A stretch of DNA of 64,000 nt, from positions 53,029,186 through 53,093,185 of the forward strand of contig OX392529.1 in the NCBI GenBank assembly GCA_947623455.1, read 5' to 3'. The stretch's first letter is position 1. Each line of letters starts with the position of its first letter. Below, piece after piece: positions 11,451 to 23,205 of this stretch. The notes beneath the pieces are model-generated. The model did not search any database. It saw nothing but the letters and a program-made list of their open reading frames with translations, and was not told where the DNA came from. The position numbers and the translations under genes were made by a program. The stretch is from Mimachlamys varia. Its lineage: Eukaryota > Mollusca > Bivalvia > Pectinida > Pectinidae.

Positions 11451-12096
11451 ATTTTAAATGTATTGAATCATTTCTATGGTTACCTGAAGAAAGAACTACA
11501 CCAATGATTCATTGCGAAATCCCTGTAGCAGTTTTTTTACGATAGTATAGAAACATAAAATGTATCAATATTTTCTATAACTTGATATGTTAGTTCGCTT
11601 TATGGCTTTTCGGTATCAAAGTCGTAAAAAACACAACATCAAACGAAACGGCCATATTTATAGGTCCGGGGTTTTTAGAGAATTTTTGATATCAGTTGAA
11701 ACAGAATTTCATCCCCACCTACAATGATAAAAAGGAAACCAAGCAATAATACAGAAAACCATTTGGTCAATACCAGTTTTCTGTCAGTTTGTGTATATCT
11801 GTGTAGGCCATGGTTCTATAATCTACAAAACCAGTGTGTATATATATATATATATTGAAACCGGAGCCATTTTTGGAAAAATCAGAAAAGTTTTTGAAAG
11901 CATTACAGAAGTATCTTGTTCGATTCAGTTTTCTTAAGTCTAAGGGCTTTCTTTGGTATAATATACTCTCTTATCTCGGTCCACCAGACAATTATAACAA
12001 ATGCTTGTAGGCCCCTAGTTTCTGCAGACATTTTCCAGATTCTTGGTTTTTCTAAATCGGTTTAACTGCACGGACTATTGGACTCCCTGATGTTTT
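11451..12096. other. Unassigned sequence
   Basis: Includes a short TA microsatellite near 11838-11856. No gene or family seen. Confidence 0.5.
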
Positions 12097-12284
12097 GGCC
12101 CCAGTTTCATCAACTTGTTCAATTCCTTGACTTGAAAATCTCCATTGGAAAGCATTACAGAATTAAAGTCAAGTTCCTGAACTTAAGATTTTCCTATTAC
12201 ATGTACCTTCTTTAATGTTTTCCTATAGAGATTTTTAAATTAAGGAGTTTCCTTAAGTTAAGGTATATTGATGAAACCAGGGCC
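12097..12284. mobile_element. Foldback MITE (TTTCATCAAC ends), copy 1
   Basis: GGCCCCAGTTTCATCAAC at the left is the inverse of TTGATGAAACCAGGGCC at the right. The interior alternates TTCCTTGACTT and AAGTTCCTGAACTTAAG, so most of the 188 bp can fold on itself. A better-preserved copy is at 41261-41453. Confidence 0.75.
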
Positions 12285-12298
12285 AGAATGTTACATAT

Positions 12299-12389
12299 AA
12301 TCTCATTCACCTATGAAGATTGCATTTGAACTCTTCTAATTCGAAAATTGGAATAGTTCATCATGGAATTTCAGCGGTAAATGAATTAA
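12299..12389. mobile_element. 88 bp palindromic MITE, copy 5
   Basis: Diverged copy with TCATTCACCTATGAAGA left and TTTCAGCGGTAAATGAATTAA right. The 68-codon frame at 12320-12526 begins inside it, which explains its similarity to the frame at 54512. Confidence 0.7.
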
Positions 12390-12560
12390 GAGAAATTTGG
12401 AAGGAAATCAGAAAATTAATCAAGGTATTCAATTCATTGAGCTTCCAAGCTATCAGACAAATTTGTTGTTATCTATTTCATTCACAACTTCAATTCAAAG
12501 CAAAACTTTTGGTTCAAATTTTTTGAAATAGATCTTGATGGCAAACGTGACACATCACAT

Positions 12561-13380
12561 ACTGTATTCGCCGTAATTTAGCACTCTGTATGCCTACAAA
12601 ATTGGTTCCAAAGGGGTTTATTAATAGGATACCATGGTAACAAAACTAAAATCTGGACAAAATATGTCATAATTGTGACCAGAATGGGTAAGTACTCAAT
12701 TGTCTTGCGACATTATTGTCATAAATTTCATTTTAAACATATTCCAAATATTTGGGGTTTTTTTTCTGGTAAACATGTGCATTGTGAGGTTTACCATACT
12801 GTTCTATAGAATCATAATGTTATACAGTGGATTCCACTTAATATCACACCTGTTAATATCACATTCCTCTTTATATCATGTTTTTATCAATCACCATTTC
12901 CCCTCTATCATAATGCCTCTATATAATCTATGTAATTTTATTTGGTTAATATCATGGATTTTGAGATGAATTCCTCTTAATATCATGGCTTTTTTTACCA
13001 ATCACAAAAAATATCCAGAAAATGATGTACAAAATATTGCATAGAAAATTTTAAAAAAAATAACAAAAATAATGATTTTCTGATGAAATACTGTTATCTA
13101 TAGATTGAAACATCTTCATATAAATACATGAAATAGCTTACTTTTAGTTAAGGAGATTGGAAATGCATTAGATTTAGAGGAAAAACATGTTTCTTTTAAT
13201 GTCACATTCCTGTTAATATCATGTTTTTGTCTGACAAATGTAACATGATATAAAGAGGAATTCACTGTATCATGATTAGAAGGGGCATTTATGTAATTTC
13301 AATAATATAGAGGTGGGGGGGGGGGGGGGGCAAGTGGCGCTTATATTAGGAGAGGCAATATAATTACGGCAAATACGGTA
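12561..13380. mobile_element. CGTATTTGCCG-ended element, copy 1 (interrupted)
   Basis: Terminal inverted repeats CTGTATTCGCCGTAATT at the left and AATTACGGCAAATACGGT at the right. Internal landmarks AAATTGGTTCCAAA, GTGACCAGAATGGGTA and GCGACATTATTGTCAT recur at 40165-40572 and 43734-44119. A pogo/Tigger-like MITE (12825-13267) sits inside it; the two paralogues lack that insert. A G16 run lies at 13315-13330. Confidence 0.8.
12825..13267. mobile_element. pogo/Tigger-like MITE, copy 1 (nested)
   Basis: Starts CAGTGGATTCCACTTAATAT and ends AAGAGGAATTCACTG, flanked by TA on each side (12823-12824 and 13268-13269). Subterminal repeats of ATATCATG-type sequence occur at both ends. CAGTG ends with a TA duplication are characteristic of Tc1/mariner pogo elements. 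Other copies: 16121-16980, 29394-29852, 30775-31138. No transposase frame. Confidence 0.8.
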
Positions 13381-13924
13381 CATTAGATTATATAAGACCA
13401 GATGTTTAATCTTATGCAACACCAACGCAAGAAAGACGCAAACAAAAAATGAAATCATCGCACACCTGAGAGATGATTTTATAGCACTTAAGACTTAATG
13501 TAGTATATATATATATAGCTGTTTGGTTTAAAGCTACATAACTCCCACTTACCATAGACTTATGGTATCACACTCGACGACTCCCTCCCACACTGTATTG
13601 GCACTGAGGGGAATATGCTGGGGAAAAAGATATTGGTACAATTTCAAAGAAATTAAATTTAAGTGTCAGAAACTATTAAACAAAAACACACAATAGATTG
13701 ATCTAGTGTGCAAACCCCTGTCAGGATTCTTAAAACATAAAGCAGAAGTCTTTTTAGTCGGGAATAGAGAGGAAGGCCCAGGTGGTATGAAAATTAACTC
13801 ATAAACTGATTAAATTAACATCCTCAATTAGCAGACCATCAAACATATGTGTTTTATTTATCTCTCACAGAAACTTAATGTTTGTTAAATCTATTACTGC
13901 CAAATATTCTCATTGTTTCCAGAG
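13381..13924. other. Unassigned sequence
   Basis: Includes a short TA run near 13504-13517; nothing else recognised. Confidence 0.5.
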
Positions 13925-15140
13925 TAAGTCCATGTGTTTTAATGCAAAGTCCATGTGTCTTAATGCAAGTCCATGTGTCTTAATGTAAGTCCCTTGTGGC
14001 TCCATGTTAGTCCATGTGTCTTCATGTAAGTCCATGTGTCTTAATGTAAGTCCATGTGTCTTAATGTAAGTCCATGTGTCTTACTGTATGTCCATGTGTC
14101 TCACTGTAAGTCCATGTGTCTTAATGTCAGTCCATGTGTCTTAATGTAAGTCCATGTGTCTTAATGTAAAGTCAATGTGTTTTCATGTAAGTCCATGTGT
14201 CTTCAGGTAAGTCCATGTGTCTTCATGTAAGTCCATGTGTCTTCATGTAAGTCCATGTGTCTTAATGTAAGTCCATGTGTCTTCATGTAAAGTCAATGTG
14301 TTTTCATGTAAGTCCCTTGTGTCTCCATGTAAGTCCATGTGTCTCAATGTAAGTCCATGTGTCTTAATGTAAGTCCATTTGTCTCAATGTAAGTCCATGT
14401 ATCTTAATGTAAGTCCATGTGTCTTCATGTTAGTCCATGTGTCTTCATGTTAGTCCATGTGTCTTCATGTAAGTCCATGTGTCTTAATGTAAGTCCATGT
14501 GTCTTAATGTAAGTCCATGTGTCTTAATGTAAGTCCATGTGTCTTAATGTAAGTCCATTTGTCTCAATGTAAGTCCATGTATCTTAATGTAAGTCCATGT
14601 GTCTTCATGTTAGTCCATGTGTCTTCATGTTAGTCCATGTGTCTTCATGTAAGTCCATGTGTCTTAATGTAAGTCCATGTGTCTTAATGTAAGTCCATGT
14701 GTCTTAATGTAAGTCCATGTGTCTTAATGTAAGTCCATGTGTCTCACTGTAAGTCCATGTGTCTCACTGTTAGTTCCGAGTCTCATTGTTATTCCATGTG
14801 TCTTAATGTAAATTACTGTGTCTTAATGTAAGTCCATGTGTTTCAATGTAAGTCCATGAGTCTTGATGTAATTTCATGTGTCTAAAAGTAAGTCCGTGTA
14901 TCTTTATAGAAGTCTATGTGTCTGAATAGAATTCTATGTGTCTTAATAGAAGTTCACATGTCTTAATAGAAGTTCATATGTCTTAATAGAAGTCCACATG
15001 TCTTAATATAAGTTCATGTGTCTTAATAGAAGTCCACATGTCTTAATAGAAGTCCATGTGTCTCAATGTAAGTCCATGTGTCTCAATGTAAGTACATGTG
15101 TCTTAACTTGAGTCCCTATGTCTCAATGTGAGTTCATGCG
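13925..15140. repeat. 20 bp minisatellite (AAGTCCATGTGTCTTAATGT)
   Basis: About 60 units in a very regular 20 bp register, with variants at CATGT, CACTGT and CCCTTGTG. The right third is more diverged (AATAGAAGTTCACATG). A block of about 212 bp beginning at 14346 is repeated base for base 180 bp later (14526), i.e. a recent nine-unit duplication. No stable reading frame. Confidence 0.95.
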
Positions 15141-16120
15141 TCCAACAAAATGGTATATATTAGTATGTTTTCAGGACGATCCTTTAGCCCATCCTTCAAA
15201 TGTAGAGCATAGTTTTAGCAGTTATACCAATTGTCAATCCTTTATGACAATGACCCAAAACCTATTTTAACAGCTGGCAAGTTGTTTTTACCGCATACCA
15301 ATGTTAAAATTGGCTGGGCATACTCGGTAGTCATCAAAATGGTCTTTATCTATATAAGTGCGGGGAGATCCATTTGAATTGAGCAATACATCATGTTTGT
15401 CAATCTAAGTGTTAGCAGTAGCAAAGTTTCAGTTGTGTATGAGCCAATCGAAAATCCTGTATTTCCTCTGAAAGTGATCCACTTGTTGTAGATATCGACT
15501 TTTAACATGGATGATGAGGAGGGTTTTTTGTACAATACTAGTTTATATTTCATCTCACAAGCCACTGTTACATGATGAGGTTAGATATTGAGTTTGTTCT
15601 GATGAAGACATATAGCTATTGTGTACTCATCCATCTTGTAAATTGTGAAATTGTGCTGGAGATATTTTTTAAATTTAAACTTGTATCTTGTAATTTCAAA
15701 AAATGTATGCCATATGTGTCAACATCGAGATTCATCAGGACAGCAAACAGCTTTGTCAGTCAGTCAATCTCATTGGTACTTAAAACATAGAATGCTGAGA
15801 CAAGCTTCAAATACCAATTCTTGTATTTTTTTCAATATTTGTGAAGAAAGTTCAGTCAAATTTATTTGCTGTAGAGTGACAGAATAATTGCTCCATACAA
15901 CCCAATATATATATATACTTTAAGTTTATATAACATAAGGTTTTGTGAAAATTGATTAAAGGCATATGCTTCCTTCCACAATTTCTGTTCGAGTTGTCTC
16001 CCTTTTGTCAAATCATTGCAATTTTAAATCAATAATACCTGAAAACACTCATCTTTACAGTACCGGTCGTTCTTCCGCGTCATTGCCATGTATCATTCAA
16101 CTTATTTTCATCCTGTAATA
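15141..16120. other. Unassigned sequence
   Basis: Open frames of 71-80 codons at 15350-15887 on both strands have no recognised motif and overlap each other; I do not call them genes. Confidence 0.45.
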
Positions 16121-16980
16121 CAGTGCATTCCTCTTTATATTATGTTACATTGTCAACAAAACATGATATGTTTAATACAAGAGGCATGTGACATTAAGAG
16201 AAGCATATTTTTCCACTAATTCTAGTGCATTTCCAATCACTATAATTAAAAGTAAGCTTTCAATGTATAAATGAAGATGTTTCAATCTATAGATAGCATT
16301 ATTTCATAAAAAAAAAGTTTAATGTTTTATTTTGTATGCAATATTTTATACCAGTTGTATATGAAATCAATGAAAATGACATCTTTTTTCTGGATTTTTT
16401 AATCTGATTGGTTAAAAAAAACCAACGTGATATTAAGAGGAAGTCGCCACGTGATGTTAAAGGTCCAATATACATAACTTTTGGCAAAACTTGAAGCGAA
16501 AACCAAGCCTAATACCTTTTTATATTTATAGATTTAGTTAAGATTAACTGAGATCAGCAATATTCATAATGAATTCTTACGCGGTTACCGGTACAGCAGC
16601 AATTGAAACACGCTATTTGTAAACACGCGTCCATTTTGAACTGTCTTCTAACTTCGGCTTGTTGTTGAAGTGGGCCCCACCTGAATTATTTTCAATTCTT
16701 TTGATTTTTATGTCAAGAGTTTCTTGTTATTTACCGCTCAGGTTTACTTCCTTTTAGGCTTGTTTTTTCATGGTTATCAACTGGATTTCTTTTTTAGAAT
16801 TTTCCAGAGACATGAAAATTTCCTGAAGTTATGTATATTGGGCCTTCTACAAAATACAATTTCATGGAATATAATAGTTTATATAATCTAATCTATGCTG
16901 AGGGGTGATGGGGTTGGGGGGAACATGATGTAAAGAGGAATGTGATATTAACATGGGTGAATATTAAGCAGAATCCACTG
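16121..16980. mobile_element. pogo/Tigger-like MITE, copy 2, with a second MITE inside
   Basis: Begins CAGTGCATTCCTCTTTATAT and ends AAGCAGAATCCACTG, flanked by TA (16119-16120 and 16981-16982). It is about twice as long as its relatives because a different inverted-repeat element (16460-16846) is embedded. Outside that insert the sequence follows the copies at 29394 and 30775. Confidence 0.8.
16460..16846. mobile_element. Nested MITE with AAGGTCCAATATACATAACT ends
   Basis: Terminal inverted repeats of 21 bp with one mismatch (16460-16480 versus 16826-16846, GTTATGTATATTGGGCCTT). The 387 bp element is absent from the other pogo-like copies, so it inserted later. No open frame of note and no clear target duplication. 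Confidence 0.75.
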
Positions 16981-16982
16981 TA

Positions 16983-17867
16983 CCTCTGTTATTTTATAAT
17001 AGATACAGCATCATCAACCCCTAATATTGTCCATTATCACCTTATCACCACCAACCCACTCTGTATAAAGAGTATAAAGCAGAGTTTATAGGAATCAACA
17101 TTAAGGAGCCGAATACGCTGACATTTAGTGCGAGATTCTCCGGAGTTTTTTTTAGGAGAAAGACAGCTTTATTTGGTCTAGTCACAAAACTTGTTGGAAT
17201 TCTTTTGTCTAGGGAAATGATTCTAGTCTCCGACCACTAAAGGTCACCATGTTATTTGTAAAGGTTAACTGGCGATTGTGGATAAAGTCGTTTTTACGAT
17301 AATTACTGAACATCTGTCCATGTTTTTTTAATATCTTTTTTTTTTGTTTGCTTTTTTCTCTCCTGGTCAATTTGTACACACAAAAAATACTAAAAATCTT
17401 TATAAAATCATTATATTAATATTGTCATTATTAATTGTCAAATGTCAGATATTCAAAATATACTTAATTTTATTTCAGATATAACTTTATTATTTACAAT
17501 CAATATAAAGAAGATGAAGGATATCTGATGGACTGGTTTTGGTAAAAATAAATATATTTCAACAGTGATGCTAATATTTTGATATTTTTTTCGTCCACGG
17601 GTGAAAAATATAAAAATATTAGCCTAGCAAGTGAAATATAGTTGGTGTTACTGAAGATACTGTTAGATATTCTGTTTATGACATTTTTATAGCAAAATCT
17701 TAACTTGGGCAGCTTTTCAATTTCCTCATTGTCATTTGGAAGTAGTTTTTTTAATGGTCAAATTAGAAAAAAAAAAAAGTGACTAGAAATATAATATTCT
17801 CATATTTCTCAAAAGTAAAAAAAAATGTCACTTTTATATAATGAATGATTTTCAATATTTCACTGGT
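16983..17867. other. Unassigned AT-rich sequence
   Basis: Long T and A runs; no gene or repeat family identified. Confidence 0.5.
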
Positions 17868-17905
17868 AACAAAAGGCCCATTGGCCTAAACGGTCATATG
17901 ACAAT
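17868..17905 (+). mobile_element. 5' end fragment of the AACAAGAGGCCC element family
   Basis: AACAAAAGGCCCATTGGCC followed by TAAACGGTCATATGAC matches the left terminus of the element at 36671. No body follows. Confidence 0.55.
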
Positions 17906-18027
17906 CTATATAATTTTTTGTTGGTAATTGCTTAAATATATTACCATATTTCACCCCTGTTACCTAAGAGGGTCCTGTTTCTACAGGAAAAACAAGGGAT
18001 TTGTGTCAAAAATACCAATGGCAAGTA

Positions 18028-18205
18028 CAAAACCCCACTTACTCGAACTCGTGGGGACCTGATCAATAGTTTAAGGAATATACATATGGTATTCGAGTAA
18101 TCCGAGGTTGGTTGAACATGTACAAACTCCTTCCAGACCAAACGAACTGTTTTCGGCGAATGAAGGATTTTTGAGTTAACTGGGTTTGAGTAAGAGGGGT
18201 TTTAC
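18028..18205. mobile_element. MITE with AAAACCCCACTTACTCGA ends
   Basis: AAAACCCCACTTACTCGAAC at the left is the inverse of TTTGAGTAAGAGGGGTTTTA at the right, with TA just outside both ends. The interior has an inverted CGAGTAATCCGAGG motif. Probably a Tc1/mariner-type non-autonomous element (inference). Confidence 0.65.
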
Positions 18206-18207
18206 TA

Positions 18208-19082
18208 ACATAATATACACTTTATAACTAGAGACCTGTGTGGACAGACAAAGCAATGGCAGGTGCATTTACACACACTAGAGATATTCTATTCACAATG
18301 TGACAGTGCACAATATGGATGCCCTGATACGAGGCCTTGTAAAATAGCATATTAAAAGGTTTGCATGCTCCTCTCCGCCTCATCCCCTCACCTACACTGG
18401 AGATCTTAATCAAAGTGGATCCTATCAATGTTTGATTTCTATATTAATTCCAATTAGGTTTTTATACATCTTTTCATTCTTTGGAGCAAGCTATTAATCA
18501 TACCATACACATACTCAATCTTCATCAATGCTTGCAGCTTGCCAAAATCTCTCACAATTTCATCAATCTATCCTTTCACGTCTTTGAAAGTTTAATCTTT
18601 GCATAATAGGTTTTTTTTCAGCTTGCAGATAGTACCATAATGAATGTGTTTCGTACATCATTTAAGAACGTAAATCAAATCTTGCTGCCTGACTTAGGAC
18701 GCTAGCACCATAGCAGAGGCCATAGTATCCCTGCAGCAGGCTGAATGAATTCCCTCACAGGAATGGACACATACCCGCTCATTACCTACGCTGTAAGCGA
18801 TGTGATATCGATTTGGTGTGTCTCTAAATTGAAAACAGTGTGTGAATATCTAGAGAACTATCAGGACATTTTCAAATAGAATTACATGCCTGTTCACCTT
18901 ACTTGTATGACATATGAATTTCTCGATAACGTGGAGCACACGTTTCCGATACATGGGGAAAGGTTGCCGAAGCTCAGAGGGAGCTCTGATTGTCTTTAAC
19001 CCTGGAAACTCAGATTATCAATACAAATGTACGGAGAATCAATAAGATTGTGTGCTACTATCTATGTCTCAAAGCATGAAAT
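18208..19082. other. Unassigned sequence
   Basis: Moderately complex DNA. The 66-codon minus-strand frame at 18228-18428 has no recognised feature. Confidence 0.45.
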
Positions 19083-19820
19083 ATAGCTGGGACAGTCCCT
19101 GTAAAGTATAACCACCAACACAGACAGGGGATAGCTGGGACAGTCCCTGTACAGTATAACCACACAACACAGACAGGAGATAGTTGGGACAGTCCCTGTA
19201 CAGTATAACCACACAACACAGACAGGGGATAGCTGGGACAGTCCCTGTACAGTATAACCACACAACACAGACAGAGAATAGCTGGGACAGTCCCTGTACA
19301 GTATAACCACACAACACAGACAGGGGATAGCTGGGACAGTCCCTGTACAGTATAACCACACAACACAGACAGGGGATAGCTGGGACACTCCCTGTACAGT
19401 ATAACCACACAACACAGACAGGGGATAGCTGGGACAGTCCCTGTACAGTATAACCACACAACACAGATAGGGGATAGCTGGGACAGTCCCTGTACAGTAT
19501 AACCACACAACACAGACAGGGGATAGCTGGGACAGTCCCTGTACAGTATAACCACACAACACAGACAGGGGATAGCTAGGACAGTCCCTGAACAGTATAT
19601 CCACACAACACAAACAAGAGATAGCTGGAACAGTCCCTGTACAGTATAACCATTCAACACAGACAGGAGATAGCTGGGACAGTCCCTGTACAGTATATAA
19701 CCACACAACACAGACAGGAGATAGCTGGGACAGTCCCTGTACAGTATAACCACACAACACAGACAGGAGATAGCTGGGACAGTCCCTGTACAGTATAACC
19801 ACACAACACAGGAGATAGCT
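19083..19820. repeat. 49 bp minisatellite, about 15 units
   Basis: Unit contains ATAGCTGGGACAGTCCCTGT, ACAGTATAACCACACAACAC and AGACAGGGG. Units are nearly identical, suggesting recent homogenisation. The period is not a multiple of three and the unit lacks stops on the minus strand, so all three minus frames stay open (280, 246 and 162 codons) and each cycles through the same peptides. This is a numerical consequence of the repeat, not evidence of a protein. Confidence 0.95.
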
Positions 19821-20378
19821 GCGACTGCATGTTTGAAGCAGTATCTAGTGCAACGGCAATCATTCGACCATGAATGCATTATCAGTGACAATAGATACAA
19901 TTGGAATCACTGATCTGTACAAAACATTATAACAGTGTCAACTTGACAACAGTCATATGCATGAATCAACAGAAAATGTGTGTAATCTGCAACTTGTTAT
20001 TAAAACAATGGAGGACAATATGTCTGCTCGGTTTGAATTATGTGGGGGGCTTAAAAGGCAATGCCAGGGAGTTAAGCCCATCACTCTGCCAGAGTTCCTA
20101 CCTGGCAATACGGAAACCAATTTATTAAAAGAGGAATTTAATATTCTTAATGTGAACATTACACATTTTTTTATAGAACAAGTTTCTTTTAAAAAATCAA
20201 TCTGTCATCAATTATGCTAACCATTATAATTCTGACCTTTCACCTATTGGTATCAGAAATGTTTCTGTACATCACCTGTATCTTCAGCATAGTTCCTTTT
20301 GTTTATATGCAATGTAAGACAACTGTATTTTAGGAGAGTATTTTTCTCTTATTTCATTATTTTTGTCAGATGGCTATA
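19821..20378. other. Unassigned sequence
   Basis: No repeat or gene recognised; three short overlapping frames on both strands look like chance. Confidence 0.45.
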
Positions 20379-21935
20379 GCAGTTTTGGTAGCGTACATCC
20401 TTAAGTCTGCATACCACAGTTTTGGTAGCGTACACCTTAAGTCTGCATATCACAGTTTTGGTATCACACAGTTATGGTAGTGTACATCCTTAAGTCTCCA
20501 TGTTACAGTTTTGGTAGCATACATCCTTAAGTCTCCATGTCACAGTTTTGGTAGCATACATCCTTAAATCTCCATGTCACAGTTTTGGTATCACACAGTT
20601 TTGGTAGCAAACATCCTTAAGTCTCCATGTCACAGTTTTGGTAGCGTACATCCTTAAGTCTCCATGTCACAGTTTTGGTTTTTGGTAGCATACATCCTTA
20701 AGTCTCCATGTCACAGTTTTGGTAGCGTACATCCTTAAGTCTCCATATCACAGTTTTGGTATCACACAGTTTTGGTAGCGTACATCCTTAAGTCTCCATA
20801 ACACAGTTTTGGTAGCGTACATCTTTAAGTCTCCATGTCACAGTTTTGGTAGCGTACATCCTTAAGTCTCCATATCACAGTTTTGGTAGCGTACATCCTT
20901 AAGTCTCCATATCACAGTTTTGGTATCACACAGTTTTGGTAGTGTACATCCTTAAGTCTCCATAACACAGTTTTGGTATCACACAGTTTTGGTAGCGTAC
21001 ATCCTTAAGTCTCCATAACACAGTTTTGGTATCACACAGTTTTGGTAGCGTACATCCTTAAGTCTTAAGTCAAAGTTTTGGTAGCGTACATCCTTAAGTC
21101 TCCATATCAAAGTTTTGGTAGCGTACATCCTTAAGTCTCTATAACACAGTTTTGGTATCACACAGTTTTGGTAGTGTACATCCTTGTCTCCATGTCACAG
21201 TTTTGGTAGCATACATCATTAAGTCTGCATGTCACAGTTTTGGTAGCATTCATCCTTAAGTCTCCATGTCACAGTTTTGGTAGCATACATCCTTAAGTCT
21301 CCATGTTACAGTTTTGGTAGCATACATCCTTAAGTCTCCATATCATAGTTTTGGTAGCATACATCCTTAAGTCTCCATGTCAAAGTTTTGGTAGCGTACA
21401 TGTACATCCTTAAGTCTCCATGTTACAGTTTTGGTAGAGTACATCCTTAAGTCTCCATGTCAAAGTTTTGGTAGCATACATCCTTAAGTCTCCATGTCAC
21501 AGTTTTGGTAGCGTACATCCTTAAGTCTCCATATCACAGTTTTGGTAGAGTACATCCTTAAGTCTCCATATCACAGTTTTGGTAGAGTACATCCTTAAGT
21601 CTCCATATCACAGTTTTGGTAGAGTACATCCTTAAGTCTCCATGTTACAGTTTTGGTAGAGTACATCCTTAAGTCTCCATGTCACAGTTTTGGAAGCGTA
21701 CATCCTTAAGTTTTGGTGTATATTAGACCATTTGGGTAGCGTACATCCTTAAGTCTGCATATCACAGTTTTGGTAGTGTACATCCTTAAGTCTCCATATC
21801 ACAGTTTTGGTATCACACAGTTTTGGTAGCGTACATCTTTAAGTCTCCATATCACAGTTTTGGTATCACACAGTTTTGGTAGCGTACATCCTTAAGTCTT
21901 AAGTCAAAGTTTAAGTATCATGCACCTTTAAGACT
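20379..21935. repeat. 37 bp minisatellite with a 16 bp optional module
   Basis: About 40 units of CACAGTTTTGGTAGCGTACA plus TCCTTAAGTCTCCATGT. Some units contain an extra CAGTTTTGGTATCACA module, giving 53 bp units. Variant positions (AGCGTA, AGCATA, AGAGTA) are grouped in blocks, as expected from local unequal exchange. Confidence 0.95.
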
Positions 21936-22615
21936 CTGTCAAACTCTGTTTCTCATTGGTATTGGGTTTGTTAATCATCAGGACTGTACTTATTAAAACC
22001 CTTGTCTTACGATCCTTGATTAAATTACACTTTCCTCGGCACAAAGGGTTCGCTTGATCTTCAGACAACAATGCACTTTTCTTCCGACTGTTTTCCAGCC
22101 ATTTGACAGCATAATCTGACTTTCATTTTTATCACAGCCATAAATGTTCCGACCAGGGAGGGGGATGACATTTTCCAAAAGTACACAAGTATTAGTTTTT
22201 GCAATGAAAACAACATGTAACTTTATATTGCTGATTTTAATGGTGTGCCCTTAAAGTTTTAAAATATTTCATCATATCAGAAAGTGCAGTGGGACTACAG
22301 AAATCTAGGTTGTTGGAATTCCAATGGAGGGCAATGAATACTTGTGGTTATCTTTTGTTCCAAGGGAGCTATCCGTCTCCTCTCATTCCAGGTCTGGGAA
22401 TCACCAACAGTTTAATGTCAGGAAAACCATAACAAAATAAGAGGGGAGAAGTCCAAGATCCACATCAAAAAGAGGATAATTCAATTGTTTTTTCTCCCTC
22501 ATAACTCACCATGTTGAATATAGAGTTTGTCCATGTAAGAAAGCTATGTATGAAAACTCTATCTCTTACTCTGGTCAGGAAAATCCACAAATTTTACCGG
22601 CATTGGCTTTTCTTT
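21936..22615. other. Unassigned sequence
   Basis: Unique-looking DNA between two minisatellites; no gene recognised. Diverged prototype units of the next array appear from about 22559. Confidence 0.5.
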
Positions 22616-23061
22616 TCTCTTACCCTGGACAGAGATATCCACACATTTATCAATCTCTTACCCTGGACAGAGATATCCACACATTTATCAATCTCTTACC
22701 CTGGACAGAGATATCCACACATTTATCAATCTCTTACCCTGGACAGGGATATCCACACATTTATCAATCTCTTACCCTGGACAGGGATATCCACACATTT
22801 ATCAATCTCTTACCCTGGACAGGGATATCCACACATTTATCAATCTCTTACCCTGGACAGGGATATCCACACATTTATCAATCTCTTACCCTGGACAGGG
22901 ATATCCACACATTTATCAATCTCTTACCCTGGACAGGGATATCCACACATTTATCAATCTCTTACCCTGGACAGGGATATCCACACATTTATCAATCTCT
23001 TACCCTGGACAGGGATATCCGCACATTTATCAATCTCTTACCCTGGACAGGGATATCCGCA
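22616..23061. repeat. 38 bp minisatellite, about 12 units
   Basis: Unit CCCTGGACAGGGATATCCAC plus ACATTTATCAATCTCTTA, almost perfectly conserved. Each unit holds the palindrome-like GGATATCC. Two plus-strand frames stay open (195 and 176 codons) because the unit has no stop in those frames; the upstream codons are not a convincing gene start. Confidence 0.95.
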
Positions 23062-23145
23062 ATTTCACTGGTGTGAGATTTTTCTGATCTCACCCTAGGG
23101 TTGAAATAAGCTTCACATGCTTTTTGCACTTTCTCAATAATTTTA

Positions 23146-23175
23146 TGACGTCATAGCAACAATAAAATGACGTCA
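23146..23175. promoter_or_regulatory. Pair of CRE palindromes
   Basis: Perfect TGACGTCA sites at 23146-23153 and 23168-23175. TGACGTCA binds CREB/ATF bZIP proteins in animals. No promoter or transcript start is evident nearby, so function is unproven. Confidence 0.35.
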
Positions 23176-23205
23176 CTTTGACCACTCAAAGACATATTCA
23201 TATCA

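Noticed and set aside
12320..12526. Conserved small protein shared with 54512-54709
   Set aside because: The similarity of the two frames comes from the palindromic MITE they both start in.
13925..15140. CRISPR array
   Set aside because: The 20 bp units are contiguous with no spacers, and the DNA is eukaryotic.
19058..19900. 280-codon minus-strand open frame as a Cys/Tyr-rich repeat protein
   Set aside because: It is the 49 bp minisatellite; all three frames are open and the first methionines lie outside any gene context.
22511..23098. 195-codon plus-strand open frame as a repeat protein
   Set aside because: It follows from the 38 bp unit lacking stops; two frames are open and no codon bias favours one.
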